A stretch of DNA of 64,000 bases from the NCBI RefSeq assembly GCF_900302445.1, contig NZ_ONZF01000001.1, forward strand, positions 620,001 through 684,000, read 5' to 3'. The position numbers were made by a program, and so were the translations under genes. Origin of the DNA: Palleronia abyssalis. Lineage in GTDB: Bacteria > Pseudomonadota > Alphaproteobacteria > Rhodobacterales > Rhodobacteraceae. Position 1 is the first letter of the stretch. The number at the start of each line of letters is the position of its first letter. This document shows positions 28,065-38,693 of the stretch, one piece after another. The notes beneath the pieces were generated by a model, which saw only the letters and a program-made list of their open reading frames with translations, was not told the origin of the DNA and searched no databases.

Positions 28065-28342
28065 TGGTTAATGTGAGACCATACCAAGAACATTGCAAGC
28101 CCCGTGGGGTCCTGGGGCGTGACTTTTCGTGTCGTCGGCAGCCCTTCGCCGTCTGGCCCGGGTGTCGATCCGACGTTCTGGATACTCTGGCACGCCAAGC
28201 TTAATTTTAGCTTTACGCGCGTCCCACCGCGAACGTCGCGTCGGAAGGGACGCGCGTCCCACCGCGAACGTCGCGTCGGAAGGGGCGGAAATGGGTGTGG
28301 ACGGACCATGCGTGGATTAGGTTTCGTCCAAGGAGGTGCGCC
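28065..28342. other. Intergenic region between recA and the AidB-type gene
   Basis: With the SOS box, the gap from recA to the next gene is 343 bp. The part next to recA should hold its promoter. The part at 28215-28284 is a tandem repeat, described separately. The last bases hold AAGGAGG at 28330-28336, a near-perfect Shine-Dalgarno for the gene at 28343. Several frames are open across the region on both strands, but I see no conserved protein in them. Confidence 0.6.
28215..28284. repeat. Two tandem copies of a 35-bp repeat with a palindromic junction
   Basis: The 35-bp unit at 28215-28249 is repeated exactly at 28250-28284. Each unit starts ACGCGCGTCCC, contains CCGCGAACGTCGCG and ends TCGGAAGGG. 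The junction forms the perfect 14-bp palindrome GGGACGCGCGTCCC (28247-28260). It lies between the divergent recA and AidB-type genes. It could be a short dispersed intergenic element of this lineage, but no other copy was noticed in the window. Confidence 0.85.
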
Positions 28343-29938
28343 ATGATCCGACCCGAGGACCGTCTGAACACGCACGAGGTGACGAACCAGCCGGACCGCC
28401 CCGCCGCGCGGGACCCGTGGGCTGCGGATCCCACCCTGTGCGGCCACGTTGCATCCCAAGGCGGGGACGCGAAGCACCTTGCGCGGTTCGGCGCGGCCCT
28501 GTCGGACGCCTGGGCCCTGGGCGAGGATGCGCGCCGCACACCGCCTGAGCTGCGGCTTTTCGACCGGCACGGGCGCCGGCTGGACGAGGTGCGGTTCCAT
28601 CCCGCCTATCACAGCCTTCTGGAATTGGGGCTCGGCGAGGGGTATGCCGCGATTCCCTGGTCCGGGGCGTCGGGCGGACACACGACCCACGCCGCGATGG
28701 TCTATCTGCTTAGCGGGGTCGAGCCGGGCGTCTGCTGCCCGATGACGATGACTTATGCGGGCGTTCCCGCGCTGGCCGCGGCGGGCTTCGATGACTGGGC
28801 CGGCAAGCTGGCCACCCCCGCCTACGACCCTGCGATCGCCGCGCCGTCGACCAAGCGCGCCCTGACCCTGGGCATGGCGATGACGGAAAAGCAGGGCGGG
28901 TCGGACGTGCGCGCCAACAGCACGCGGGCCGAACCCGCGGACGACGAGTGGCGCCTGACCGGGCACAAGTGGTTCTGCTCGGCCCCCATGTCGGACGGGT
29001 TCCTGACACTGGCACAGACAGAGGCGGGTCTTTCCTGTTTCCTGGTCCCGCGCTGGTGCGAGGACGGGTCGCGCAACGCCATCCGCCTGCAACGCCTGAA
29101 GGCCAAGCTGGGCAACACGGCCAATGCCTCGGCCGAGATCGAGTATCACGGCGCCCGGGCGCATCTGGTGGGCGAGGATGGCGACGGGATCCGCGCGATC
29201 ATCCGGATGGTGCATCACACCCGGCTGGATACCGCGATGGCGCCCGCGGGGCTGATGCGCGCGGCCCTGTCCGAGGCGGCGTTCTGGGCCCGCGGGCGCA
29301 GCGCCTTCCAAAAACGCCTGATCGACCAGCCGCTGATGCAAACAGTGCTTGCCGATCTGGCCTTGGACTGGGAGGGGGCGACCGCGCTGGGATTGCGCGT
29401 GGCGCGCGCCTTCGACGAGGGCGATCCGCTGTCCCGGGTTGGCGTGGCGCTGGCCAAGTTCCTGTCGAACAAGCGCGCGCCGGTGGTCATCGCCGAGGCG
29501 ATGGAGGTGCTGGGTGGCATGGGCTATGTCGACGACACGCCGATGCCAATGCTCTACCGCGAAGCGCCCCTGAACGGCATCTGGGAGGGGTCGGGCAACG
29601 TCATCTGCCTGGATATTCTGCGGACCCTACGGCGGGACGACGCCGCGCGCGACGCCCTCGATGCCGAACTGAAGGCCGCCGCGGGCGCGGATCGGGGCTT
29701 CGACGCTGCGCTTGCGGCCTTCCGCGACCGCTGGCCGAAGGACCCTCAGGAGATCGAGGCGCGGCTTTACTGCGAACGGCTGGCGGCCCTTCTGACCGCG
29801 GCGGTGCTGATCCGCGCGGCGCCCGGCGCGGTGGCCGACGGGTATGTCGCGACCCGGTTGGGCGCGGACCGGGGGCTGGTGGCCGGCGCGGTCTCGGGGC
29901 TGGACCACCGGGCGATCCTCGACCGGATCGGGGATTGA
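28343..29938 (+). CDS. AidB-type acyl-CoA dehydrogenase family protein
   Basis: A 531-residue flavoprotein of the acyl-CoA dehydrogenase fold, close in length and motifs to E. coli AidB (541 aa), which is tied to the alkylation response. Seen motifs include LGMAMTEKQGGSDVRANST (about residues 173-191) for FAD and substrate, the HKWFCSAPMSDGFLTLA segment, and near the end AMEVLGGMGYVDDTPMPMLYRE and GIWEGSGNVICLDILR, whose acidic and arginine residues are typical. Strong Shine-Dalgarno AAGGAGG precedes ATG 28343; a longer frame upstream adds 16 residues without a match. Position beside recA suits a DNA-damage role, though this is inference. Confidence 0.87.
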   Translation: MIRPEDRLNTHEVTNQPDRPAARDPWAADPTLCGHVASQGGDAKHLARFGAALSDAWALGEDARRTPPELRLFDRHGRRLDEVRFHPAYHSLLELGLGEGYAAIPWSGASGGHTTHAAMVYLLSGVEPGVCCPMTMTYAGVPALAAAGFDDWAGKLATPAYDPAIAAPSTKRALTLGMAMTEKQGGSDVRANSTRAEPADDEWRLTGHKWFCSAPMSDGFLTLAQTEAGLSCFLVPRWCEDGSRNAIRLQRLKAKLGNTANASAEIEYHGARAHLVGEDGDGIRAIIRMVHHTRLDTAMAPAGLMRAALSEAAFWARGRSAFQKRLIDQPLMQTVLADLALDWEGATALGLRVARAFDEGDPLSRVGVALAKFLSNKRAPVVIAEAMEVLGGMGYVDDTPMPMLYREAPLNGIWEGSGNVICLDILRTLRRDDAARDALDAELKAAAGADRGFDAALAAFRDRWPKDPQEIEARLYCERLAALLTAAVLIRAAPGAVADGYVATRLGADRGLVAGAVSGLDHRAILDRIGD

Positions 29939-30000
29939 GCTTGCGCCACGCCGGGGCGATCCCACATTCAAGGCAACAGGTTTTGGCCCGGAGGTGGATG

Positions 30001-30681
30001 ATGAAGCTGAAGAAGATGGCGATGCAGATGGCGATGGCGTTCGTCGCGGCAAAGGGCGTTCAGGCCTTCGACCGGGCCGGTGGCTTGCAGGGCGTACGCA
30101 GCAAGCTGTCACAGCGGGGCGCACAAGGCGGCGGGATCGACGGCCTTCTGGGCCAGTTCGGACTGGGCGGTCAAACCGGCGGAGCACCCGGCGGCAAGGG
30201 CGGCGCGAACTCGATCGCCGGGCTGCTTGGCGGGCTTGCGGGCGCGTCTAGCGGTGCGGCCGGCGCGCAGCGGATGCGCGGTTTGCTGGACACCACGCGC
30301 GAGACGCCCGAGGACACGCCGGAGGAAGAACAGGTTTCTGGCCTGATGGTCCGCGCGATGATCCAGGCCGCCCGCGCGGATGGCGAGATCGACGCGGACG
30401 AACGCGGCGCGATCCTTGAGATTGTCGGCGACGCAGACCCCGAGGACATGGCCTTCCTCGAACGCCAGCTGGAAGAACCCGTGGATGCGGAAACCTTGGC
30501 CCGCGACACGCCCGAGGGGCACGGAATCGAAGTCTATACCGCCGCGGTCCTGGCGATCGAGCCCGACAACCGCGCCGAGGCCGAGTTCCTGGACACGCTG
30601 GCCCGCGGCCTCGGTCTGGGACAGCAGACGGTGAACGACATCCACGTCACGCAAGGCAAGCCGCCGCTTTATACCCTGTGA
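30001..30681 (+). CDS. DUF533 / TerB-like protein
   Basis: A 226-residue protein with a hydrophobic N-terminal segment (MAMQMAMAFVAAKGVQAF), a glycine-rich low-complexity middle (residues about 30-90), and a C-terminal all-helical TerB-like domain (EEQVSGLMVRAMIQAARADGEIDADERG, with acidic residues that may bind metal). This is the layout of DUF533 (YebE-like) inner-membrane-associated proteins; function is unknown. Two ATGs lie in tandem at 29998 and 30001; the second has the better spacing from GGAGG at 29990-29994. Its TGA overlaps the next GTG (GTGA). Confidence 0.78.
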   Translation: MKLKKMAMQMAMAFVAAKGVQAFDRAGGLQGVRSKLSQRGAQGGGIDGLLGQFGLGGQTGGAPGGKGGANSIAGLLGGLAGASSGAAGAQRMRGLLDTTRETPEDTPEEEQVSGLMVRAMIQAARADGEIDADERGAILEIVGDADPEDMAFLERQLEEPVDAETLARDTPEGHGIEVYTAAVLAIEPDNRAEAEFLDTLARGLGLGQQTVNDIHVTQGKPPLYTL

Positions 30682-31131
30682 TCCGCACGGCGCGCCAGGC
30701 AGACGGGGCGGCGATCCGGACCTGCCTGCGCGCCGCCTTCGCACCCTACGTCCCCCTGATCGGTCGCCCCCCCGGCCCCGATGGCGGCGAATCCGGCAGA
30801 CGCCATCGCCCGGGGGCACGCATATGTCAGCACTGACCCGAAGGACCGCGTGCTTGGCGTCGCGATCTTCTACCCGCTTGATGGGGCCATGTATCTGGAG
30901 ACCGTTGCGGTTCATCCTCACGCGTCGGGGCGCGGTCTGGGCCGGACCCTGATCGCCCATTGCGAAGCCCGGGCCCAAGCGGACGGCCTGACCGGGGTCA
31001 CTCTCTATACGAATGCCGCGATGACATCGAACCTCGCCCTTTATCCACGCCTTGGATATCGTGAAGTCGGGCGGCGGACCGAGAGCGGGTTCGACCGCGT
31101 GTTCTTCGAGAAACGGATGCCCCTCTCGTGA
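30678..31131 (+). pseudogene. GNAT N-acetyltransferase, split by an apparent frameshift
   Basis: Two pieces of one GNAT protein lie in different frames. The first, from GTG 30678 (overlapping the previous TGA), reads VIRTARQADGAAIRTCLRAA and continues to GRPPGP, then loses homology and stops near 30836. The second, open from ATG 30781, reads MAANPADAIARGHAYV and continues with the acetyl-CoA motif VAVHPHASGRGLGRTLIAHCE and NLALYPRLGYREVG to TGA 31131. In homologues GRPPGP is followed directly by this second part, so one extra base is present near 30774-30780, next to a run of seven C. It may be a real lesion or a sequencing error. Confidence 0.75.
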
Positions 31132-31970
31132 CCGACTACCTTGTCTACGACGTCTTCACCGACCGCCCCTTCGGCGGCAATCCCCTGGCCGTGATCCCCG
31201 ATGCCTCGACCCTTCCCGAGGATCGGCTTCAGCCCATCGCGCGGGAGTTCGGGTTCTCTGAAACCGTGTTCGTCCTGCCCGGCAATCCGCCACGGCTACG
31301 GATCTTCACCCCCACGCAGGAGATTCCGTTCGCCGGCCACCCCCTGATCGGCACCGCGACCGCCCTGCGGGATTTAGGGCACCCCGCCGAGATGACCCTG
31401 ATGACGGGCGTCGGACCGATCCCCGCGACCGTGGCGCAGGACGCGCGGTTCACGCGGAAGACCACGCTCGAGATCCTGCACCAGCCCGACACGGATCTGG
31501 TGGCCGCGTGCCTGTCGCTGCCGCGGGACCGGATCGCCGGGGCGACCATTGCCTCGGCGGGGTTGCCATTCGTGCTGGCGGAAATCACGGACCGTGACGC
31601 CTTGGCAACCGCGAGGCCCGAGACCGGGGCGTTCCGACAGGGGCAGGACCGATACCCCCTGCCCTTCGATTTCGCAGTCTATGCGTATGTCCGGGACGGC
31701 GAGACGATCCATGCGCGCATGTTCGCCCCCTTGGACGACATCCCCGAGGACCCCGCGACCGGCAGCGCCGCCGCGGCACTTGCGCTGTTTCTCGCCGGTG
31801 ACGGGCCACTGTCACTGATGATCCACCAGGGCGAGGACATGGGCCGTCCGTCCCGCATCGGGGCCGACGTCGCGGATGGCGCAGTCACGATCGCGGGCCG
31901 GGCGGTCAAGGTTATGGAGGGGCGCCTGACCCTCGGATGGGGGCTGGCCGTGCCGGCGGCGCTGGGATAA
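31128..31970 (+). CDS. PhzF family isomerase/epimerase-like protein
   Basis: A 280-residue member of the PhzF (phenazine biosynthesis, diaminopimelate-epimerase fold) family. The start DYLVYDVFTDRPFGGNPLAV, the segment GFSETVFVLPG with the conserved catalytic glutamate, EIPFAGHPLIGTA (about residues 66-78), and EDPATGSAAAALALFL (about residues 204-219) are all diagnostic. Most PhzF proteins outside phenazine clusters have unknown substrates, and no phenazine genes are nearby. The ATG overlaps the stop of the GNAT gene by four bases. Confidence 0.9.
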   Translation: MTDYLVYDVFTDRPFGGNPLAVIPDASTLPEDRLQPIAREFGFSETVFVLPGNPPRLRIFTPTQEIPFAGHPLIGTATALRDLGHPAEMTLMTGVGPIPATVAQDARFTRKTTLEILHQPDTDLVAACLSLPRDRIAGATIASAGLPFVLAEITDRDALATARPETGAFRQGQDRYPLPFDFAVYAYVRDGETIHARMFAPLDDIPEDPATGSAAAALALFLAGDGPLSLMIHQGEDMGRPSRIGADVADGAVTIAGRAVKVMEGRLTLGWGLAVPAALG

Positions 31971-31979
31971 GCGCCGCTC

Positions 31980-34218
<2,239 letters not shown>

Positions 34219-34223
34219 CCGAC

Positions 34224-34249
34224 CGGCGGGCGGTTCAGGCCGCCCGCCG
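34224..34249 (+). terminator. Terminator-like hairpin after eno
   Basis: A perfect 10-bp stem, CGGCGGGCGG and CCGCCCGCCG with loop TTCAGG, begins six bases after the enolase stop. No T run follows. It separates eno from fnrL. Confidence 0.6.
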
Positions 34250-34310
34250 TACCCGGTGACCTGAGGGCATTCCGATTGAAGAAACGGCGGGGCGCTGTTA
34301 TCCCGGTTGC

Positions 34311-35051
34311 ATGTCCAAGTTCACGCCCCTCGTCGCCTGCGGCAACTGCCCTATCCGCCACAACGCCGTGTGCGCCCAGTGCGATTCCGACGAGCTTGCG
34401 ACGCTTGAACGGCTGAAAAGCTACAAGGTCTATCCGGCCGGCGCGCGGCTGTCGGATGCGGGAATGCCGCTGACGCATTTCAGCTCGATCGTCGAAGGCT
34501 GCGCGACGATGTCGAAGACGCTCGAGGATGGGCGACGGCAGACTGTCGGTCTTCTTCTTCCGTCGGACTTCATCGGACGCCCGGGCCGTACCACATCGGC
34601 CTATGACGTCGAGTCGCTGACGGAAGTGAAGCTTTGCCGGTTCGAGCGCGTTGAGTTCGAGCGTCTTGTTCAGACCACCCCCCATATCGCCAACCGCCTG
34701 CTGACGATGACGCTGGACGAGCTGGACGCCGCGCGGGACTGGTCCGTCGTCCTGGGCCGGCTTACCGCGCGCGAGAAGGTGGCGGCCTTCCTCGTTAGCC
34801 TCGCGCGCCGCCTCGCCAGCGTCCAAGGCAAGCGCAATGCCGGATCGGGCGTGATGATCCACCTGCCCCTGTCTCGCGAGGCGATGGCCGACCATCTGGG
34901 CCTGACGCTGGAGACGACGAGCCGCCAGGTCTCGGCCTTGCGCCGCGATGGCGTGATCGAGACCTCGTCTAACCGTGACATTCGCATTCCCGACTTCGAG
35001 AGGCTGGCCATCGAGGCCGGAGAAGATGACGATGGCGGTCTGATCGTCTGA
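34311..35051 (+). CDS. fnrL: Anaerobic regulator FnrL (Crp/Fnr family, Fe-S type)
   Basis: Oxygen-sensing transcription factor that binds TTGAT-N4-ATCAA sites as a [4Fe-4S] dimer. The 246-residue protein has the FnrL/FnrN cysteine cluster C10-x2-C13-x7-C21 (plus C24) and an inner cysteine C109 in LTEVKLCRFE, the position of E. coli FNR Cys122. The cNMP-like domain is followed by a helix-turn-helix REAMADHLGLTLETTSRQVSAL with the E-x2-S-R recognition pattern of FNR proteins. No clear Shine-Dalgarno precedes the ATG. It lies beside the cbb3 genes it is expected to control. Confidence 0.94.
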   Translation: MSKFTPLVACGNCPIRHNAVCAQCDSDELATLERLKSYKVYPAGARLSDAGMPLTHFSSIVEGCATMSKTLEDGRRQTVGLLLPSDFIGRPGRTTSAYDVESLTEVKLCRFERVEFERLVQTTPHIANRLLTMTLDELDAARDWSVVLGRLTAREKVAAFLVSLARRLASVQGKRNAGSGVMIHLPLSREAMADHLGLTLETTSRQVSALRRDGVIETSSNRDIRIPDFERLAIEAGEDDDGGLIV

Positions 35052-35052
35052 C

Positions 35053-35856
35053 CTAGCGGGCGAGCAGCAACGTCAGACCTGTCTGTTCCAGCATCGCGCG
35101 CGTGACGCCGCCCAGCAGCATCTCGCGCAGGCCGCGGTGTCCGAAAGCGCCCATCACGCACAGATCCATCCCGTTTTCCCGGCCATAGGCGCACAAGACA
35201 TCGGCGATCCGGCGGTTCGCCCTCGGCAGCGCGACGACGGAGGCGGCCACGCCGTGGCGATCCAGCATCACGGCCACCCCGCGCCCGGCGCTGTCGGCCG
35301 CGGGATCGACGCAGACGATCTGCACCTCTTTCGCATCCCCCAGGATCGGCAAGGCGGCACGGATCGCCGCCAGCGCGACCTCGCTTCCGTCCCAAGCCAA
35401 CATGATCCTCTCGAAACCCGGGTCGATTCCTTCGGGCACCGTCAGGATGGGCACCCGGGCGATATGCAGCACCGTTTCAATCAGGCCGTCGATGTCGATC
35501 TCGGCGCTTGCGGCTTGGGGCAGGACGACAAGATCCGCGAACCGCGCGTCGGACGCGAAAAGCCGGCTGATATCGACCGCAGAGTTCGGGATGTCGATGG
35601 ACCACGGGAAGGACTGCGCGCCGAGCCGGCTGCGCACGCGCGCCTCTAGCCCTTCGAGGTCGTCGATCGGGACATCCACCAGGATCGGACCGCCAATTGC
35701 CATAGCCGAGCCTGAAAGTGCACTGACGTCCAGCCGCCGTTCCGCGACACACATCACGTCGAGATGCGCCGACCACCGACCGGCGCAGGAAATCGCGCCT
35801 TCCAGCGCATCGTGCCCCGAGGGTGTGGCGATGGTCGAGATCGTCTTGGGGGTCAT
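35053..35856 (-). CDS. Universal stress protein (UspA family)
   Basis: A 267-residue cytosolic protein whose second half is a recognisable Usp domain: GFERIMLAWDGSEVALAAIRAALP (about residues 150-173) and the ATP-loop-like VMGAFGHRGLREMLLGGVTRAML near the end. The first half is a diverged second copy. I chose ATG at 35854-35856 because GGAGG lies seven bases upstream and it gives MTPKTISTIATPS; the longer frame to 35958 runs through the FNR box. It is convergent with fnrL and divergent from ccoN, so the FNR box between may control both. Confidence 0.86.
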   Translation of the reverse strand: MTPKTISTIATPSGHDALEGAISCAGRWSAHLDVMCVAERRLDVSALSGSAMAIGGPILVDVPIDDLEGLEARVRSRLGAQSFPWSIDIPNSAVDISRLFASDARFADLVVLPQAASAEIDIDGLIETVLHIARVPILTVPEGIDPGFERIMLAWDGSEVALAAIRAALPILGDAKEVQIVCVDPAADSAGRGVAVMLDRHGVAASVVALPRANRRIADVLCAYGRENGMDLCVMGAFGHRGLREMLLGGVTRAMLEQTGLTLLLAR

Positions 35857-35944
35857 GGTCGGTCCTCCGTCATGGGGCATTGGCCCGAAAAGGGCATTCG
35901 CCCCGAATATGGCGCCATGAAGACACGAGATCCGCGTGTGATCC

Positions 35945-35958
35945 TTGATCCATGTCAA
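35945..35958. promoter_or_regulatory. FNR-type box upstream of ccoN and the Usp gene
   Basis: TTGATCCATGTCAA matches the FNR/FnrL consensus TTGAT-N4-ATCAA at nine of ten defined positions. It lies 75 bp before the ccoN ATG and 89 bp before the divergent Usp start. An identical sequence precedes ccoG. Confidence 0.85.
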
Positions 35959-36032
35959 GGCGAGGGCTCACGCCGCCGTGCGAGAGGTCCATCCGTGCCG
36001 ACAAGGGGCAGGACCGTTTCGCAGGAGATAAG

Positions 36033-37628
36033 ATGGAGTATGCAAAGCTCTTCGTGCTGGCGCTGATCGCGCTGTTGGCGGCGATTGCCGCGGATTGGGG
36101 GCGAGATCTTGCCTACAGCACGCACGCCGTCATCATCATGCTCGTCGCGGGGGGGCTGTTCCTGTGGGAACTGCGCCACGTGGACGAGCCGCGCCAGATC
36201 GCCCACGCGGGCGAGTATATGGACGGCCCTATCCGCGCAGGCGTCATCGCAACTGCCTTTTGGGGTATCGCAGGCTTCCTGGTGGGCACCTTCATCGCCT
36301 TCCAGCTGGCCTTCCCGGTGTTGAACTTCGACTGGTCCGAAGGATTCGCCAATTTCGGCCGCCTGCGCCCGCTGCATACCAGCGCGGTCATCTTCGCCTT
36401 CGGCGGCAACGCCCTGATCGCGACGTCGTTCTACGTGGTTCAGCGCACCAGTGCCGCACGCCTCTGGGGCGGAAACGCAGCGTGGTTCGTGTTCTGGGGC
36501 TACCAATTGTTCATCGTGCTGGCCGCGACAGGCTATCTGTTGGGCGCCACGCAGTCGAAAGAATACGCCGAGCCCGAGTGGTACGTCGACATCTGGCTGA
36601 CCATCGTGTGGCTGGTCTATCTTGCCGTCTACCTTGGCACGATCATCAAGCGGCGCGAGCGACACATCTACGTCGCCAACTGGTTCTTCCTGGCCTTCAT
36701 CGTGACCGTCGCGATGCTGCATGTGGTCAACAACCTGTCGATCCCGGTCAGCATCTGGGGCAGCAAGTCCGTGCAGGTCTTCGCGGGCGTGCAGGATGCC
36801 ATGACCCAGTGGTGGTACGGCCACAACGCGGTGGGCTTCTTCTTGACGGCCGGGTTCCTGGGGATGATGTACTACTTCGTCCCCAAGCAGGCCGGCCGCC
36901 CGATCTACAGCTACAAGCTGTCGATCATCCACTTCTGGGCGCTGATCTTCCTCTATATCTGGGCCGGTCCGCACCACCTGCACTATACCGCCCTGCCCGA
37001 CTGGGCCGCGACGCTGGGGATGGTGTTCTCGGTCATGCTGTGGATGCCCAGCTGGGGCGGCATGATCAACGGCCTGATGACGCTGGAAGGCGCGTGGGAC
37101 AAGATCCGCACCGACCCGATCATCCGGATGTTCGTGGCCTCCCTCGCCTTCTACGGCATGTCGACCTTCGAAGGCCCGATGATGTCGATCCGCGCGGTGA
37201 ACTCGCTGTCACACTACACCGACTGGACCATCGGCCACGTCCACTCCGGCGCGCTCGGCTGGAACGGGCTGATCACCTTCGGCTGCCTCTATTACCTGAC
37301 GCCGAAGCTGTGGGGTCGCCAGCAGATGTACTCGATGGGGGCGATCAACGCGCATTTCTGGCTCGCGACGATCGGAATCGTCTTCTACGCGGCCTCGATG
37401 TGGGTGACCGGCATCATGGAAGGCCTGATGTGGCGCGAGGTCGATGCCAACGGCTTCCTCGTCAACTCCTTCGCCGACACCGTTGCCGCCAAGTTCCCGA
37501 TGTACGTGGTGCGCGGCCTGGGCGGTGTCCTCTACCTCGCCGGTGGGCTGATCATGGTCTGGAACATGTGGATGACCATCCGCAGCCCGCAGTCCCGTCC
37601 CGCCACCGCCCAAGTTCCCGCGGAGTGA
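36033..37628 (+). CDS. ccoN: cbb3-type cytochrome c oxidase subunit I
   Basis: Catalytic heme-copper subunit of the high-affinity terminal oxidase used at low oxygen. The 531-residue protein has about 12-14 hydrophobic helices. It includes [23 protein letters not shown] with the low-spin heme histidine, the copper-B region [38 protein letters not shown] with paired histidines, and [20 protein letters not shown] chose ATG 36033 with GGAG at 36024-36027; the longer frame from 35952 begins inside the FNR box. First gene of ccoNOQP. Confidence 0.95.
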   Translation: MEYAKLFVLALIALLAAIAADWGRDLAYSTHAVIIMLVAGGLFLWELRHVDEPRQIAHAGEYMDGPIRAGVIATAFWGIAGFLVGTFIAFQLAFPVLNFDWSEGFANFGRLRPLHTSAVIFAFGGNALIATSFYVVQRTSAARLWGGNAAWFVFWGYQLFIVLAATGYLLGATQSKEYAEPEWYVDIWLTIVWLVYLAVYLGTIIKRRERHIYVANWFFLAFIVTVAMLHVVNNLSIPVSIWGSKSVQVFAGVQDAMTQWWYGHNAVGFFLTAGFLGMMYYFVPKQAGRPIYSYKLSIIHFWALIFLYIWAGPHHLHYTALPDWAATLGMVFSVMLWMPSWGGMINGLMTLEGAWDKIRTDPIIRMFVASLAFYGMSTFEGPMMSIRAVNSLSHYTDWTIGHVHSGALGWNGLITFGCLYYLTPKLWGRQQMYSMGAINAHFWLATIGIVFYAASMWVTGIMEGLMWREVDANGFLVNSFADTVAAKFPMYVVRGLGGVLYLAGGLIMVWNMWMTIRSPQSRPATAQVPAE

Positions 37629-37632
37629 CCTC

Positions 37633-38454
37633 ATGAGCAACGATAACGAGAAAATCCCCGGGCCCGAGAACGACCCGAAGGTGACGCAACCCGGCGATAC
37701 GGGCGTACCGAACGAGCTTCCGCACCATTCGAAGTTCATCGACAAGCACGCGATCCTGGAACGCAACGCCACGCTGCTTCTGGTCACGTCCTTCCTGGTC
37801 GTCACAATCGGCGGCATCGTCGAGATCGCGCCGCTGTTCTGGCTGGAGAACACGATCGAGGAGGTCGAGGGGGTGCGTCCCTACTCGCCCCTCGAACTGG
37901 CCGGGCGCGACATCTACATCCGCGAGGGCTGCTATGTCTGCCACAGCCAGATGATCCGCCCCATGCGGGACGAGGTCGAGCGCTACGGGCATTACAGCCT
38001 CGCCGCCGAGTCGATGTACGACCACCCGTTCCAGTGGGGGTCCAAACGCACCGGGCCGGACCTGGCCCGCGTCGGGGGGCGATACTCGGACGAGTGGCAC
38101 GTGGATCACTTCGCCGACCCGCAATCGGTGGTCCCCGAAAGCGTCATGCCCAAGTACGACTACCTTGCCCGAACCCGGATCGACGGCGAGCATGTCGACG
38201 AGTTGCTCGAGACCCACGCGCTTGTCGGCGTGCCTTACACCGAGGAGATGATCGAAACCGCCCAAGCCGATTTCCGGGTGCAGGTCGATCCGTTCGGGGA
38301 CATCGACGGGCTTCTGGAACGCTATCCCGGCGCGCAGGTCCGCAACTTCGACGGCCGCGAAGAGCTGACCGAGATGGACGCGCTGATCGCCTATCTCCAG
38401 ATGCTCGGCACGCTGGTCGATTTTTCGACCTTCACCGCTGACGCAAGCCGCTAA
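37633..38454 (+). CDS. ccoO: cbb3-type cytochrome c oxidase subunit II (monoheme)
   Basis: Membrane-anchored cytochrome c subunit that passes electrons to CcoN. The 273-residue protein has one N-terminal helix ([22 protein letters not shown]), heme motif CYVCH in [20 protein letters not shown], and the conserved [21 protein letters not shown] segment. It is about 30 residues longer than usual because of a hydrophilic, Pro- and Asn-rich N-terminal extension (residues 1-32) ahead of the family start KHAILERN; no other good start exists. It begins four bases after ccoN. Confidence 0.95.
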   Translation: MSNDNEKIPGPENDPKVTQPGDTGVPNELPHHSKFIDKHAILERNATLLLVTSFLVVTIGGIVEIAPLFWLENTIEEVEGVRPYSPLELAGRDIYIREGCYVCHSQMIRPMRDEVERYGHYSLAAESMYDHPFQWGSKRTGPDLARVGGRYSDEWHVDHFADPQSVVPESVMPKYDYLARTRIDGEHVDELLETHALVGVPYTEEMIETAQADFRVQVDPFGDIDGLLERYPGAQVRNFDGREELTEMDALIAYLQMLGTLVDFSTFTADASR

Positions 38455-38468
38455 GGAAGGCGCCGATC

Positions 38469-38693
38469 ATGCACGACACATACACCATCCTGCGCGAAAT
38501 CGCAGACAGCTGGGTGCTTCTGGCGATGACCGTCTTCTTCATCGGCTGCTGCCTGTGGGCATTCCGCCCCGGCAGCCGGGCATTGCACGACGACGCCGCG
38601 ATGGCGCCGTTCCGCGAGCCGCCCCATCTCGCGGGGTGCTCCAACGCCTGCCTCGATTGCAGCTGCGCCCGGACCCTGGAGGACCTGAAATGA
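38469..38693 (+). CDS. ccoQ: cbb3-type oxidase subunit CcoQ with a cysteine-rich tail
   Basis: Small stabilising subunit of the cbb3 oxidase. The 74-residue protein matches CcoQ in its first 35 residues: one helix (SWVLLAMTVFFIGCCLWAF) followed by RPGSRA. The tail is unusual. Instead of the usual acidic end it carries C57, C61, C64 and C66 in LAGCSNACLDCSCARTLEDL, besides C27-C28 in the helix, so the spacing is Cx3Cx2CxC. Its TGA overlaps the ccoP ATG. The identification rests on position plus the helix and RPGS motif. Confidence 0.88.
   Translation: MHDTYTILREIADSWVLLAMTVFFIGCCLWAFRPGSRALHDDAAMAPFREPPHLAGCSNACLDCSCARTLEDLK

Noticed and set aside
28215-28284. Two repeat units considered as a CRISPR fragment
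   Set aside because: The units abut with no spacer between them and no cas genes are present.
27968-29341. 457-codon minus-strand frame spanning the recA promoter and the AidB-type gene
   Set aside because: It covers the SOS box, the tandem repeat and most of a clear plus-strand gene, and has no recognisable domain.
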